A stretch of 64,000 nt of DNA from Stromatinia cepivora (taxonomy: Eukaryota > Ascomycota > Leotiomycetes > Helotiales > Sclerotiniaceae), in assembly GCA_014898415.1 (NCBI GenBank), contig RCTD01000034.1, positions 248,001-312,000 of the forward strand, given 5' to 3'. The translations under genes and the position numbers were made by a program. Positions 37,912 through 48,718 of the stretch are shown one piece after another. Position 1 is the first letter of the stretch. Every line of letters starts with the position of its first letter. The notes under the pieces are model-generated. The model had not been told where the DNA came from. It ran no database searches and saw only the letters and a list, made by a program, of their open reading frames with translations.

Positions 37912-38241
37912 ATGGGAGGAAGTCCGTATAATCTTGTTCATCCTTCTTAGCCTTGCATGACACTGACCAGAATTCGCAGACGGCACAAACCCCATCCACA
38001 ACAAAGTGAAGAAGAAGGTCAAGGTTGAGGATGATGAGGAGACGATCGCCTTCAAGTTGAAGCAGAAGGAGGGTAAGTGAACTTATGCTCCCATTATTCA
38101 AAGCAACATTTCACTGATTTTTTCCTTTCATCAGACAAGGCAAAGCAAGACAAATTAGCCAAGGAGATTGGTGGCCAGAAAGGACCCTTGAAGACCAAGT
38201 CGCACGGCATTTCCGGCAGCGGTGGTAAGGGCAAGAAATAA
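37912..38241 (+). CDS. tma7: Tma7-like ribosome-associated small protein
   Basis: Three exons, 37912-37921, 37980-38072 and 38135-38241, encode 69 residues. Exon 1 is only 10 bases (MGG plus one base). Intron 1 (58 nt) uses a weak GTCCGT donor but a good CTGAC branch site and CGCAG acceptor; intron 2 (62 nt) uses GTAAGT and ATCAG. The product is Lys-rich: MGGNG at the start, EDDEETIAFKLKQKEDKAK, then GGQKGPLKT and a GKGKK end. This matches Tma7, a ~64-residue conserved protein (MGG start, DEDE-Kx-KQ helix, GKKGPLNT motif) found with yeast ribosomes and linked to translation. A start with MGGKFADG (intron ending at 37970) is a possible alternative. Family call is good; the first intron donor is the least certain point. 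Confidence 0.78.
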
Positions 38242-38813
38242 ATGGGATTCGATTCTATGCGTGAGGGATTATTGAATTTACGAGATATTTGAGCACAGGC
38301 GTGGATAATACGGCGTATGGGTTTGATGGAGGATCTTCAGACGTGCGACAAGGCTCTGAGCTGAACACGGGGAAATATTTATCACGAAGGGATATTCGAC
38401 ATGCTGAGGCATATTCTAAGCAATCTACATTGATCTGGAAGCTATGGAAATGCAGCCATGTTTCAACTGTGATTTGTTTCTATTGTTAACTACCAGTGAT
38501 GGCTACGACCTCGCCGTTTATAAGCCGATGGAAATCTTCGCCGACTGTGCCGTTGTTACCCATGCGTGATTTTGGTAAAGCATACCGAAATTCTGCGCCT
38601 TCCTCCTTTTCTCATACATGAAGATATTAAAATCCAAGTGTGGATCAATGCGGAATGTGGTGGGGTCACCGGTCACCCGCCTCATAGCCATAAATCCCCT
38701 TCAGCCACAGCCGCAGCTTTGGTATCCGCTCAATGTTCTTGACCAACACCATTTATCATGCAGTATTAATGCTTTCTCGAGACACTCATTCTCTAATATT
38801 ATTACCGTCCATA
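38242..38813. other. Convergent intergenic region
   Basis: Separates tma7 and the nucleotidyltransferase-like gene; only chance open frames. Confidence 0.5.
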
Positions 38814-40121
38814 TCACATCGCGTTTTGCAGACCAGAATCACGCTCCGCCTTTGCCTTCTTCTCAGCTTTCGCCTTCATGGCTTCCCTGGCTGTCACTAG
38901 TTGCCTTGCCATACCTATCCTCCCTGCGTTCTCCCAATTTTCGGCCACGAAATGTTTGACCAGCTCAAGATTGTAGAAGCCCTTCTCATCCTTCATCGCA
39001 GCTGCCGGCGCATTTCCATCGTACAGCTCTCCCTCCATGATGATACCCTTCAGAACCTTCGTGGCTGCCGACCTCATTTGGTCACTCACTCCATCCACAG
39101 GAATATTGCCCTTGATACCATCGTTCACCAATCCCACTAGATGTCTTGCAAGATTCCAATCGTGTTGCCTGGTTTCGTATTCCTTCTTGACACCAAACTT
39201 TTCGAAAACTTCATCTCGAATTTCTTCCCTCGTGATTTTGGTATCGATGTACTTTCCTTCTTCGCGACACTGAGGTATAAACTCATCAACCCAGGCTCTG
39301 AAGATAGGGCGTTTTGCCACGCGTTGTCGATCATTATGCTTTAGCTTTTTCTTACCATCTTCTCCACCCTCTTGACCAATGACATCTCCTTCTGCTTCGG
39401 CTTCAACCACATCTCTGACCCAAAACATTCGGCAAGAAGCAGCATATTCAAACATTTCCTGTTGAGTGTTGAAACGCTTCCACCATTTGTCCTGATCCAA
39501 GCCTAAGAAGTCGAGTATCTTGCCAGGATCGTCAGTCAGAAATACCATGCTCTTCTTCCTATCAGCCAACTCGATTTCAGGATTCCGAATGAACAATCCA
39601 TGGTTATTGATAGTAAGTCCAAATCTTCTGATCGTTGTACCAATTATGTTCCATAGGTCGCCATGGGCAGAATGAAATAGTTCCCATTCAAATTCATGGA
39701 CATCTTTACATGTATGAACATCGACCTGAATATACCACTTCTCTGATGCAGTATCTGTAGATTTGGCCAGATTCTTTCCAATCTCGCCTACCACGTCGCT
39801 GATTGATTCGTCTGGCCGAGGAACTGCAAAATTGATGGTAGGATTGCCTTTAATTTGGATCCAGGCTACTGCATTCAAAGCTTTCTTGAGTCTGTCTGCG
39901 ACTGATTCTTCTGGAGGGAACACATTTTCCAAAGGCGAGGTAACAAGAATATCGACATCTCCATAACTAGTCTTGCCAGGCCCCTCAATAGCACTTGCAA
40001 CTTTGGAGTAGAATTTTCGTAGAATGGCTTGATTTTGTTCGAGAGCTTTGTCATAGACTTCCTGAGTCATACGAGGCGTCTTGATGGGTGAGACATGAGA
40101 AGCAAAGGCCTGACCTCCCAT
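38814..40121 (-). CDS. Nucleotidyltransferase-like fungal protein (435 residues)
   Basis: Single exon; the ATG at 40121 (MGGQAFASH) is the first in-frame Met, although the frame is open for 15 more codons. Residues ~45-70 read SKVASAIEGPGKTSYGDVDILVTSP: a GDVDIL core fits the second half of the nucleotidyltransferase signature (DhD), and SYG stands where the GS pair is expected. WYIQVDVH ~70 residues later could give the third acidic residue of a polymerase-beta-type active site. Then follow an HGDLWNIIGTTIRRFGL helix, a Trp-rich region and a long helical C-terminus ending in a Lys/Ala coiled-coil-like run (AMKAKAEKKAKAE). Similar proteins of unknown role are widespread in Pezizomycotina as I recall. 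Convergent with tma7 and divergent from the annexin. Confidence 0.72.
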   Translation of the reverse strand: MGGQAFASHVSPIKTPRMTQEVYDKALEQNQAILRKFYSKVASAIEGPGKTSYGDVDILVTSPLENVFPPEESVADRLKKALNAVAWIQIKGNPTINFAVPRPDESISDVVGEIGKNLAKSTDTASEKWYIQVDVHTCKDVHEFEWELFHSAHGDLWNIIGTTIRRFGLTINNHGLFIRNPEIELADRKKSMVFLTDDPGKILDFLGLDQDKWWKRFNTQQEMFEYAASCRMFWVRDVVEAEAEGDVIGQEGGEDGKKKLKHNDRQRVAKRPIFRAWVDEFIPQCREEGKYIDTKITREEIRDEVFEKFGVKKEYETRQHDWNLARHLVGLVNDGIKGNIPVDGVSDQMRSAATKVLKGIIMEGELYDGNAPAAAMKDEKGFYNLELVKHFVAENWENAGRIGMARQLVTAREAMKAKAEKKAKAERDSGLQNAM

Positions 40122-40912
40122 TGTAACGAAAAGACTGCAGTAAAAAGTAAAGAGAGACGGAATCAAATGAAGAGCAACTTCCTTGCTTAGATGAAGCGAA
40201 TATTGAAGATAGATAGAAGGAATGCATCAAACTGGGTCGGTAGGCACACTTTATAAGCCACACCAAAACGACGACAAACAGTGCTGTGCAAACCTGATTA
40301 GAATTTATGATAGGAGTCATAGAGAGCCAACTATTAGGTTGCAAACCTGCTTTTGAAAGGAAGAAAAGTGGAAAGCAAAGTAGAACAGAAAAAAAAACAA
40401 AAATCATACAGTAATACCTAGCAAACGAAAATGGAAGTCGGATTTCAAGGCATTCTTAAAATGTGGTTATTCTCTGCAATATGAGTATTTAAAGCGGTCA
40501 CAAAGAAATGCCGGGAGCTTTGGACCATTACACATCAAACATCCTCGTCTTTGCGAGGATTTACCAAGGAGATGAAATGATCAAGAAGTCGAAGTCGCCA
40601 TTTCAGAATTGTCTTTGCTACACTGTTTAATTGGTTAAGAAAACACAAAGAGTCATCATTGCTGCGCCTCAACATTCTCAAATGGCAGGCTTTTATGATG
40701 ATTTTAAGCGCTATATCACTGGGTCACCCCTCATTTGACCACTACCACAGCCCCGAGGATTCTTAATCTTGGGTTTGCCTTCTGCACAGCATGGAGATAA
40801 ATAACTGCTGAATCCTTCTGCTCTACCTACTTTTACTTGTTTACGACTAAACCTTTAGCAAACTTACACCTACAGGCACAGAAAATTCTTACAGAGCAGT
40901 AGAACTCGAAAC
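40122..40912. promoter_or_regulatory. Divergent promoter region, nucleotidyltransferase-like and annexin genes
   Basis: 791-bp spacer between divergent starts, no coding sign. No strong TATA box was identified. Confidence 0.45.
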
Positions 40913-42474
40913 ATGTCATATCAAAACTATCCACCATATGGTGCGCCGACTGCTGGTCGTGAGTACATTCCGCGCTCTCCTTCGCGACAATATCTAACTG
41001 TTAGCACAGTTACCCCGCAATCCGGATACCCACCACAAATACCACCTCGTCGTATGTGAATGGACGTATGCAATCATACATGGACAGTCGTTGACTTAAA
41101 AGTAGATTCCACTCAAACATATCAGCAATATCCTCCAACACATAGCCCATATCCTCAGAATCAACCATATGGCGCTCCTCCCCAACAGCCACCATATCCG
41201 CCACAACAACAACCCTACCAACAATACCCTCCTCAACAAGGTTCTTGTCCACAACAGCAACCATATGGCGCACCTCCGCCAGGTCCGTATCCTCCGCCAC
41301 AACAATCGCCCTACCCTCCGGCGCAAAGTGGGTATCCTCAGCAATCATATGGTGCTCCACCTCCTGGCGCACAACCTACATACGGTGCGCCAATGAGTTT
41401 TGGACAACCTACGCCGCCATCAGTTGGTTATGACCTAAATTTACCAAGCCCTCCTCGCATACCCTACGATGGACGCGCAGATGCGCAGGCCTTGCGCAAA
41501 GCCATGAAAGGTTTCGGTACGGATGAGGTGACTCTTATCGAAGTTCTGCATAATAAGGGACCTTTGCAAATAGAAGTTCTGCGACAAACTTTCTATGATA
41601 CCTTTAAAAGAAAACTGTTGGCAGATGTGGAGAGTGAGACAAGCTCGTACTTTAGGGAGGGTCTTGCTGCAATTATCCGTGGTCCTTTGATACAAGATTG
41701 TCACTTGATTTTTACCGCCATGGATGGAATAGGCACAAAGGAGAAATACTTGACTGAAGTATTGATGGGCAGGTCAAATGCCGATATTAATGCGATCAAG
41801 ACGATGTATCAACGACGGTACAACAGGAGTCTGGCAAACGATCTCAAGGGTGATTTGAGTATGAAAACCAAGGATCATTTCTTGATGGTATTAGAGGCAA
41901 ATAGAAACGAAGATAGTGCGCCGGTTATCACTCGAGATGTCGAACGCGATGTAGCAGCTATATGGAATGCGACAGAGGCCATGCGTGGACATGAAGCAAA
42001 GACAGTTTGTGAGATATTCACCAAACGAAACGATTCTCAGCTTCGAGCGATCAATCATACATATCAGCAACAGCATGGAAAGTCTTTGGAATGGGTTATC
42101 AAGAAGGTGAGTAAATTTATTGCAAGCATCTTTAGACAATTTCACTGACTCTTAGCAAGAAGTTCAGCGGCCATATGGAGGATGCCCTCCTCTATCAACT
42201 TCGCACAGCTACGGATAAAGCTATGCGTGATGCAAATCTCATGGAGGAATCAATGAAAGGTTTTGGCACAAAAGATCAATTACTTGTTGCTCGAGTTGTC
42301 CGATGTCATTGGGATCCAAGACACATGGATCAAGTCAAGGGTGCATATCAGCACGCTTACGGAAGATCATTGGCCTCAAGAATTTCTGCGGACACAAGTG
42401 GTTATTATGAGAAGTTGATGGTGAAGTGCGTCGAGTGCAGTAATCTGGTTCAGCCAGGTTATTCATGGTTTTAA
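40913..42474 (+). CDS. Annexin with PYG-rich N-terminus
   Basis: Four exons, 40913-40958, 41010-41051, 41106-42106 and 42160-42474, give 467 residues. Introns (51, 54 and 53 nt) have GTGAGT, GTATGT and GTGAGT donors; the last acceptor is CAAG at 42156-42159, restoring IKKKFSGHMEDALL. The first ~150 residues are a Pro/Gln/Tyr/Gly repeat region (QQYPPQQ; PYGAPPPG) like that of animal annexin A7/A11 and known fungal annexins. Four annexin repeats follow. Type II calcium loops KGFGT, DGIGT and KGFGT mark repeats 1, 2 and 4; repeat 3 has AMRGH instead, so calcium binding there is probably lost. Annexins bind acidic phospholipid membranes in a calcium-dependent way. The C-terminus runs ~13 residues past the usual end. 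Confident. Confidence 0.92.
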
Positions 42475-44309
42475 TTATTGGCATTGACGATATGGTTTCA
42501 TTTGGGTTTTGATTTTGCCATTTGTTGGTATGGCGTAGGGTTGACAGTATCCAGATACGGTACTTGGATGAAGGGATATGACTAACATAGAGGGAATGGG
42601 ATATCCCCAAGTGAGCAATCACGAACTTTTCAGAAGCAGATTGGCTTTGTAAGTATGCGGCGTTTTCTTTGGACAGGCTTGGTGGGATGATATCAGGACA
42701 ATTTGTGCAATGAATTTACTTTAATTATTACTGTGACTATCAATATGCTTTAAAACGAATATCCTCGTTCATTTATGAATGACATATCAATAGCAGGAGC
42801 AATAAAAGTGGTTATTTTGGCATCTTCTCCCTGCATTTATTAGTGAGGTGAGATATTAATATATGTATTAATCCTCCAAACACAGCCACGAAAATGGTTC
42901 CTAGTAGATCATAAATAATATTAGGAAGAACTTATTTCAGCCATTGCAGCAATCCGCTTCGTAATTGATTTCATTATGAACGAGGGTTATTAATATATAG
43001 ACTGATAGATTGAAAAATATAGGTGGTTCTGAATCATCATCAATTCGATTTTAAGAACTCCGCGTATCAGGATTTATATGTTTTTATATGTGGATGTGTG
43101 GGTTCAGGATCTATGCAATGCATTGAAGGTGCCTTTAATTCAAACTTCTAAAATAAGGTTATGAGTCGCTCTATACATTCTCCTATGATTCTATCGCCCA
43201 TCCCAACCCCCGACCGAAACCGGTCGACCTACCATACATCCATACTCTGATCATTAAAACGATGACACGAACAATGCTGAGTATCTTGATGATTAATCTG
43301 GTTTTCAATTCGATGAGCTACTAGATACATCACTTTGTGTATCAACGAACACCAACCGAACTGAATCTAATATAGATCATCTCCTTTCTATATTTAGCTA
43401 TGTAAATGTCTTTTCGAATGTTGAAGTGTATTGATTTCTTCGAAATCGTAAAATCTGAAGATAACTTTTTGAATAATCATATTCTCATCTCTTTTTAATC
43501 TTGTTTCATTTCTTATTTACTTTTTATTTCTAATCTAATAATGTAATCACTATATTAAGAACAAATAGACAAGGGCCTGATCACGCTAGCAGGTTTAAGC
43601 TTCGTTTATTAAACTTCTTTTACTCTATAATACTATTTCTTCTTTCTCTTTTTCATCATTTAATTATTTAGTTCTTTATTCATACTCATGAACTTTATCA
43701 ACATTAAACTTCATTCTTGATAACCTTAACGATAAGTAAAGTTGGGTCCAAAAGTAAAGTTCTCCGATTAATATGATTCATTGTAAGTATTTTCTCTTAC
43801 TTCAATTTTCTTTGATGCGAATATACATCTCAGACTCTCGGCAATTCGTTCATTGCACATTACATTCGTTTTGCATAACCTTCTTCAGATTAGGAATACT
43901 AAATGCTTCTCAATATAGATCGATCATTCCTCGTGAAAATACAGTTGTTGCACACTTGCGACATCTTTAGTTTTCAAAGCACTCATTGAACTTTCAATAT
44001 CCATCTTTTGCATCACATCTCACAGGTACTTATTCTTTCCCTTGATTTACTCCCTTTGGTTTTCAACCAATCACACGACTCCAATATATCATGATCACAT
44101 GATACGTTTAATTAATAGTGTCATTATAGGGATAACAAATTCACTTTTGCTGTTTTCTACTTCTCGATCCAAATGATCTGAATTTTTTCCAAAACAAATT
44201 CTCCATCAACAACAGGAGAGTTTATTTAAGCTTTGGTTGTTACTCCGATCAAATCGAATATATTCTTCTTCAACACGTGAAGTACACGTGAATAATAGAT
44301 CGAGACCAA
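42475..44309. other. Long intergenic region, AT-rich; no gene seen
   Basis: 1.8 kb, with a TTTATT/CTTTTT-rich stretch at 43370-43700. A 65-codon open frame at 43773-43970 is not supported. The last few hundred bases before 44310 are the leader/promoter of the zinc-finger gene. Confidence 0.45.
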
Positions 44310-47210
44310 ATGGCTCCTCCGCGTCCCGACGAGAGTGACGACGAGTCTGAGCTCTCAGACGTTGATGTTACTGAGATAGAAAGTGTAGCTCTTTCGGATA
44401 CACCAAAATCTGCAGCAAATCCAATGACTTCAGAATCCCCTGAAATCGGTGAGACGAACGGGGATCTCGAGTCTCAAACCATTGCAGCATCATCGAATGG
44501 GGAACAAAATGGTGAAATCATCGATCTTGATAACCGACCACAATCCCAGGAAGAAGGTGATCAAGAAGAGGGTTTCATGACAGCATCCGAGTCTCAGAAG
44601 AATACTAAGCTGTCAATACAAGGCACTAGCCGCCGAGGCGAGAAGTCATCCACCACAGAAACGGAGCCTAATATGAACACCCCAGAACTGCTATCAAACA
44701 CTTTAAAGAGAAAGTCATTCACAATTGAATCTCCCAAAAAGGCTACTACGAGTCCTACAGCCCATAGGCCATATCTTCGTTCAAATCTCATTACCCCAAG
44801 ACAACCCTTCAAAGCAGTCTCCGAGCGTCAGTCTACTGGGCATTACAAATCATCATCCAATTCAAAGATCGATGAAGAAACTGCTCGTTTAAGGGAGGTT
44901 CTATTGCATGTGTCATCTGAGGCGACTCAAGCAATATTGCGTGAGCAATGGAGAAACTTCCTTTTTACGAATGCAGAGGATTCACACATTACATTCATTC
45001 TTCGGGCCGGATTGAAAAATGCTAATCCAAATGTTCTTGCGCGCATTATCAAGGATGCTGGTGTTATGAAAGAAGCTTTTGTTGAAGTTGTCTCCGCCAA
45101 ACAGCCCATTGTCGCCAAGGTTCTCAAGACTGCTTCTGCAAATCAGCTCGCAGATCTCGTACCTAGTAAAGTTCTCGACCAGGCTTTGTCCGAACGTTTG
45201 AAGAGTGTTCCAGCAAAAACTCTCATACGATGGCTGGCTGAAGCTGATAGACTTGGCTACAGCCTTGACGATATTCTGGACGAAAATGATGAGACCGTCG
45301 TGCCACACATACCAAGTAGGGCACAAAGTCATGATGATAGTCATACAGAAATGACCTATGAGGCACCAAGGAATCCTGAACCTCCATCTTTGGACCCACT
45401 TGTCGCTGAACAGCAACGAATCATCGCCCTTCAGAAGGCCCAAATCGAAGCTCGAGCACATGTACTTGATGATTTACGATGTCCCACCTGCACCTATAAG
45501 TTTGATACCATTAGAGGATACAATTTTGTGAGTCTTGAGTTATCGTAGTTTTCTGCAGAGCTAACAGTGATATAGCATCGATCAAAGAATATCTGTACTA
45601 GAAATCAACCTCCCGGGTTGAAGTTTTATTGCAGTAATTGTGCTCAGGGCTTTACGACCAAGCAAGGAATGCTATACGTATGTTTGATCTTGTGACTTGA
45701 GAATTTTGCTGACTCGCCAAAGCACGAAAAGAAGCGCGTTTGTCTTGGGGAAGAAGGAGAAGATGATGATGAAGCCATTTTTCAAGACTACCTAGACCGT
45801 CAAAATCCCGTCTCGAATTCTCCACATACTCAATATTTAACAGGTCTTAACAACCAATCGCACGTTGACCGCCTGCACAATCCAAGCATCCCCGGACCAA
45901 CGCACAATATTCCTCGACCACCTCTACACACTCCAACAATCTCTAAGCATATTTCAGCAATCATTGCTGCCTCTCCTTTGGATGAAGGGACTCGTCAATC
46001 ACCATCTGAATTAACTCCCGAGAAACGTGCTGCTCTAGAAGCTGCTCTCCAGAGAGTAGAAGAAAAATATGCCGAGGACCAAGCCAGTATTCCCGAGGAT
46101 TGGCCTGCAGATAAACGAGAGGCACGACTTATTTCTCTCAAAAATGGAAATGCATCCCGTAAATCTCAAATCCGTAAATCATTTGGTGTTACTCTACGTA
46201 TGCGCGACAAGGATAAGGAGGCAAAGAAAAGACGTGAGGTTTTGGGAACCAGTTCTCCATTAGTAACTGCAGGAGTAAATCGCATTGGGGATTTCCGTAA
46301 TTCACCAATGGCTGGTTATTCAATGGGTGGTCAGCAGATGAATCGTGGTCAACCGCCGACAGGTGTAAGAATGGAAATGGTGGATATGAGACCTGCTACA
46401 GGCTTTTCACCAATTAATGCTCAACCGCAACATCATTCTTATTCACAAGAACCGCCAGGTCACATTACTATGCCCTATTCTGTTCCTCCTCAAACTCAAG
46501 GTTTTCTTCCAAGCTTTCCACCTACACAAACCCTTACGTCGCATCTACGACCTGGTTCGGGCCATCGAATGAATTCGCATGGATATGATGGAAATCGAGA
46601 ATCAGAGGATCATGCCAATAAAAGATTAAAACGCAATCCAAACGCAGGAATGACACAAGCAGAAGAAGAAAGAAGTCGACATTTTGAACCGTCAAATTCG
46701 GCATCTATGGGGATGCATGGGAGAAGTGCTTCCGGGTCGGAAATGAAAGGTAGAGTTGGGACTCATGATGGATTTGGAATGCTCGGGCTGGATAAACAAA
46801 GACCGAGTTCTGCGGGTACGGGTGGTGTGATGGATGGGGGTAGTAGACCGGGTTCTGCGGGTTCCAGTGGAGTGGGGAATGCGCAGAGGCCTATTAAGAG
46901 GGTGCCGGTTAAGGGGATTCAGAGGAGGTGGGAGGCGTTGAATGGAAAGGGGCCTGGTAGGAGGGCGGAAGTTGGCGCTGGGACTGGGACTGGTGCTGAA
47001 GCTGGGTTGATGAGGAGTGTAGAGGGGAATGGGAGAGAAAATGAAATTGGCCAGGGTGAAAATGGAAATGGAAATGCAGATGTAGCTACGGGAGGAAAAG
47101 GTAAAGGTAAAGAGCCAATGAGCTTAAGAGGAATGAATGTCGTCAATTTAGTTAGCGATGAGAGTGCAAGCGAAGGAGGCACTACTGGTATTAGTGGGGA
47201 TGACAGTTAA
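44310..47210 (+). CDS. Nuclear-type protein with twin C2HC zinc fingers
   Basis: Three exons, 44310-45527, 45576-45677 and 45723-47210, give 935 residues. Introns are 48 and 45 nt, both phase 0. The N-terminus is acidic and disordered (SDDESELSDVD). Residues ~195-330 are helical (REVLLHVSSEATQAILREQWRNFL). Then come two zinc fingers with identical spacing C-x2-C-x12-H-x5-C: Cys391, Cys394, His407, Cys413 and Cys425, Cys428, His441, Cys447, exactly 34 residues apart. The C-terminal half is Gly/Ser/Pro-rich with a helix of KEAKKRR type and basic clusters, ending in VVNLVSDES (a SUMO-interaction-like VxLVSDE). I do not recognise the family; DNA/RNA or protein binding in the nucleus is inference. 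Both introns fall immediately before the finger His. Confidence 0.85.
45480..45743 (+). repeat. Duplicated finger-exon unit
   Basis: Finger 1 (CPTCTYKFDTIRGYNF-H) and finger 2 (CSNCAQGFTTKQGMLY-H) align without gaps at C, C, F, T, G, H, K and C. Exon 2 is 102 bases, exactly the 34-residue period, with phase-0 introns on both sides. Confidence 0.7.
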
Positions 47211-47544
47211 TTTTCAAGGAGTCATTGATGAGTGAGGGGAGGCATAGGAATGTTAATATGGATATCTTTCGATACAAGTAAGTATGAATTAATTTATTTT
47301 TTCATTTCATTTTTTTGAGGGGTTTTTTTTTGATTCTTGATAATGAGTAGATATCTAGATATACTTTGTTCATTAAATAAGATTTATGGCTATATCAAAC
47401 GTCAAATAAAAAACAAAAAACATGGAATACGAAATACGGAATTCGTATATAGAGTATACTGAAATTGAAATACGGATTCATTGAAATAGAGAATATTAAG
47501 GAATGGATAATCATGAGAATATATTATAATGAAGTGATCGATAT

Positions 47545-47726
47545 ATTTATATTTATATTTATATTTATATTTATATTTATATTTATATTTATATTTATAT
47601 TTATATTTATATTTATATTTATATTTATATTTATATTTATATTTATATTTATATTTATATTTATATTTATATTTATATTTATATTTATATTTATATTTAT
47701 ATTTATATTTATATTTATATTTATAT
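47545..47726. repeat. (ATTTAT)n microsatellite, about 30 copies
   Basis: Practically perfect hexanucleotide array of 182 bp, followed by a short GATTT/GATTG array, 50 bases from the edge of the large retroelement nest. Read as protein it gives alternating Ile-Phe, which is not a gene. Confidence 0.95.
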
Positions 47727-47780
47727 TATATTGATTAGATTGATTTGATTTGATTTGATTGAATTAGTTGTAAAGAGATG

Positions 47781-48062
47781 TATGACGCACAAGAGCCGTA
47801 GTAGAGCTGAATAAACAGGGTCAATTATGTTCCTTAGAATCTACAATTGAAGAACTATAGCTTATAAGGAGCGATTAGATATATATACACAAATACCCAT
47901 TTGTAAATTATAGAGTTGTATATATATATGATTAAGGTTACTATTTTATTATATTAAATCATATGATTCGTAATGTATATATACAGATGATCAGCTTATA
48001 AATTGATATAGGAGATAAAAGATATCATATAGTTAGTTTCCTATAGTTCACGATTCGTGATA
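47781..48062 (-). repeat. 3' LTR of chromovirus copy 2
   Basis: 282 bp, reverse complement of the family LTR: TATGACGCACAAG... to CACGATTCGTGATA. Followed inward by the polypurine tract (CTATTCCCCCC on this strand). Confidence 0.9.
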
Positions 48063-48718
48063 CTATTCCCCCCTTCGGAAAAGCTCGTTTTTGAATGTTT
48101 CATTCCTCTATTCCATTGCTATTTCATCGAAAACCAGGTTTTGTGAAGGTTCATAAGCTTTAAATCAATTAGATTGATCATTTTGGTTAATTTGGTCAAT
48201 TTACTGGAAATTGACTAAATTGACCAAATTTATCGATCAAATTGATCAAAATGATAAATGAATTGATCAAATCGATTAAATCATTTATTAATTAGTTAAA
48301 TTAATATTGATTCGTATTTTCCTTGATTTAGGGAATTTTTGAAAGGAAAAAGTTTCAATAGAAAAAGGAAGGAAATTGAATTATAGTATAATGATAATAG
48401 ATGGTTAATATGATCAATTCCGAAATCAACCAAATTAATCGATCAAATTGATCAAATCAATCAATTTGAATGAAATCGACAAAGATGATATCACATTTCG
48501 TTTTTATTATGTTCAAACTTCCCTTTATATGATTTTTGAAATAATTATAGGTATAAGTTTTTTGAAATATATTGCCTTTATATTGTCTTGGTGGTGGCAA
48601 CTCGTCTATTATATAAAGCTTGGGCTATATATATATATAATCAAATTCCCTTAAATTTATATAGGTTTTTGATCCTTTTACGATTATATATATATATACC
48701 ATTATAAAATCATAACAT

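Noticed and set aside
47465..47734. 89-codon open frame made of Ile-Phe repeats
   Set aside because: It is only a reading of the (ATTTAT)n array; no start context and no family.
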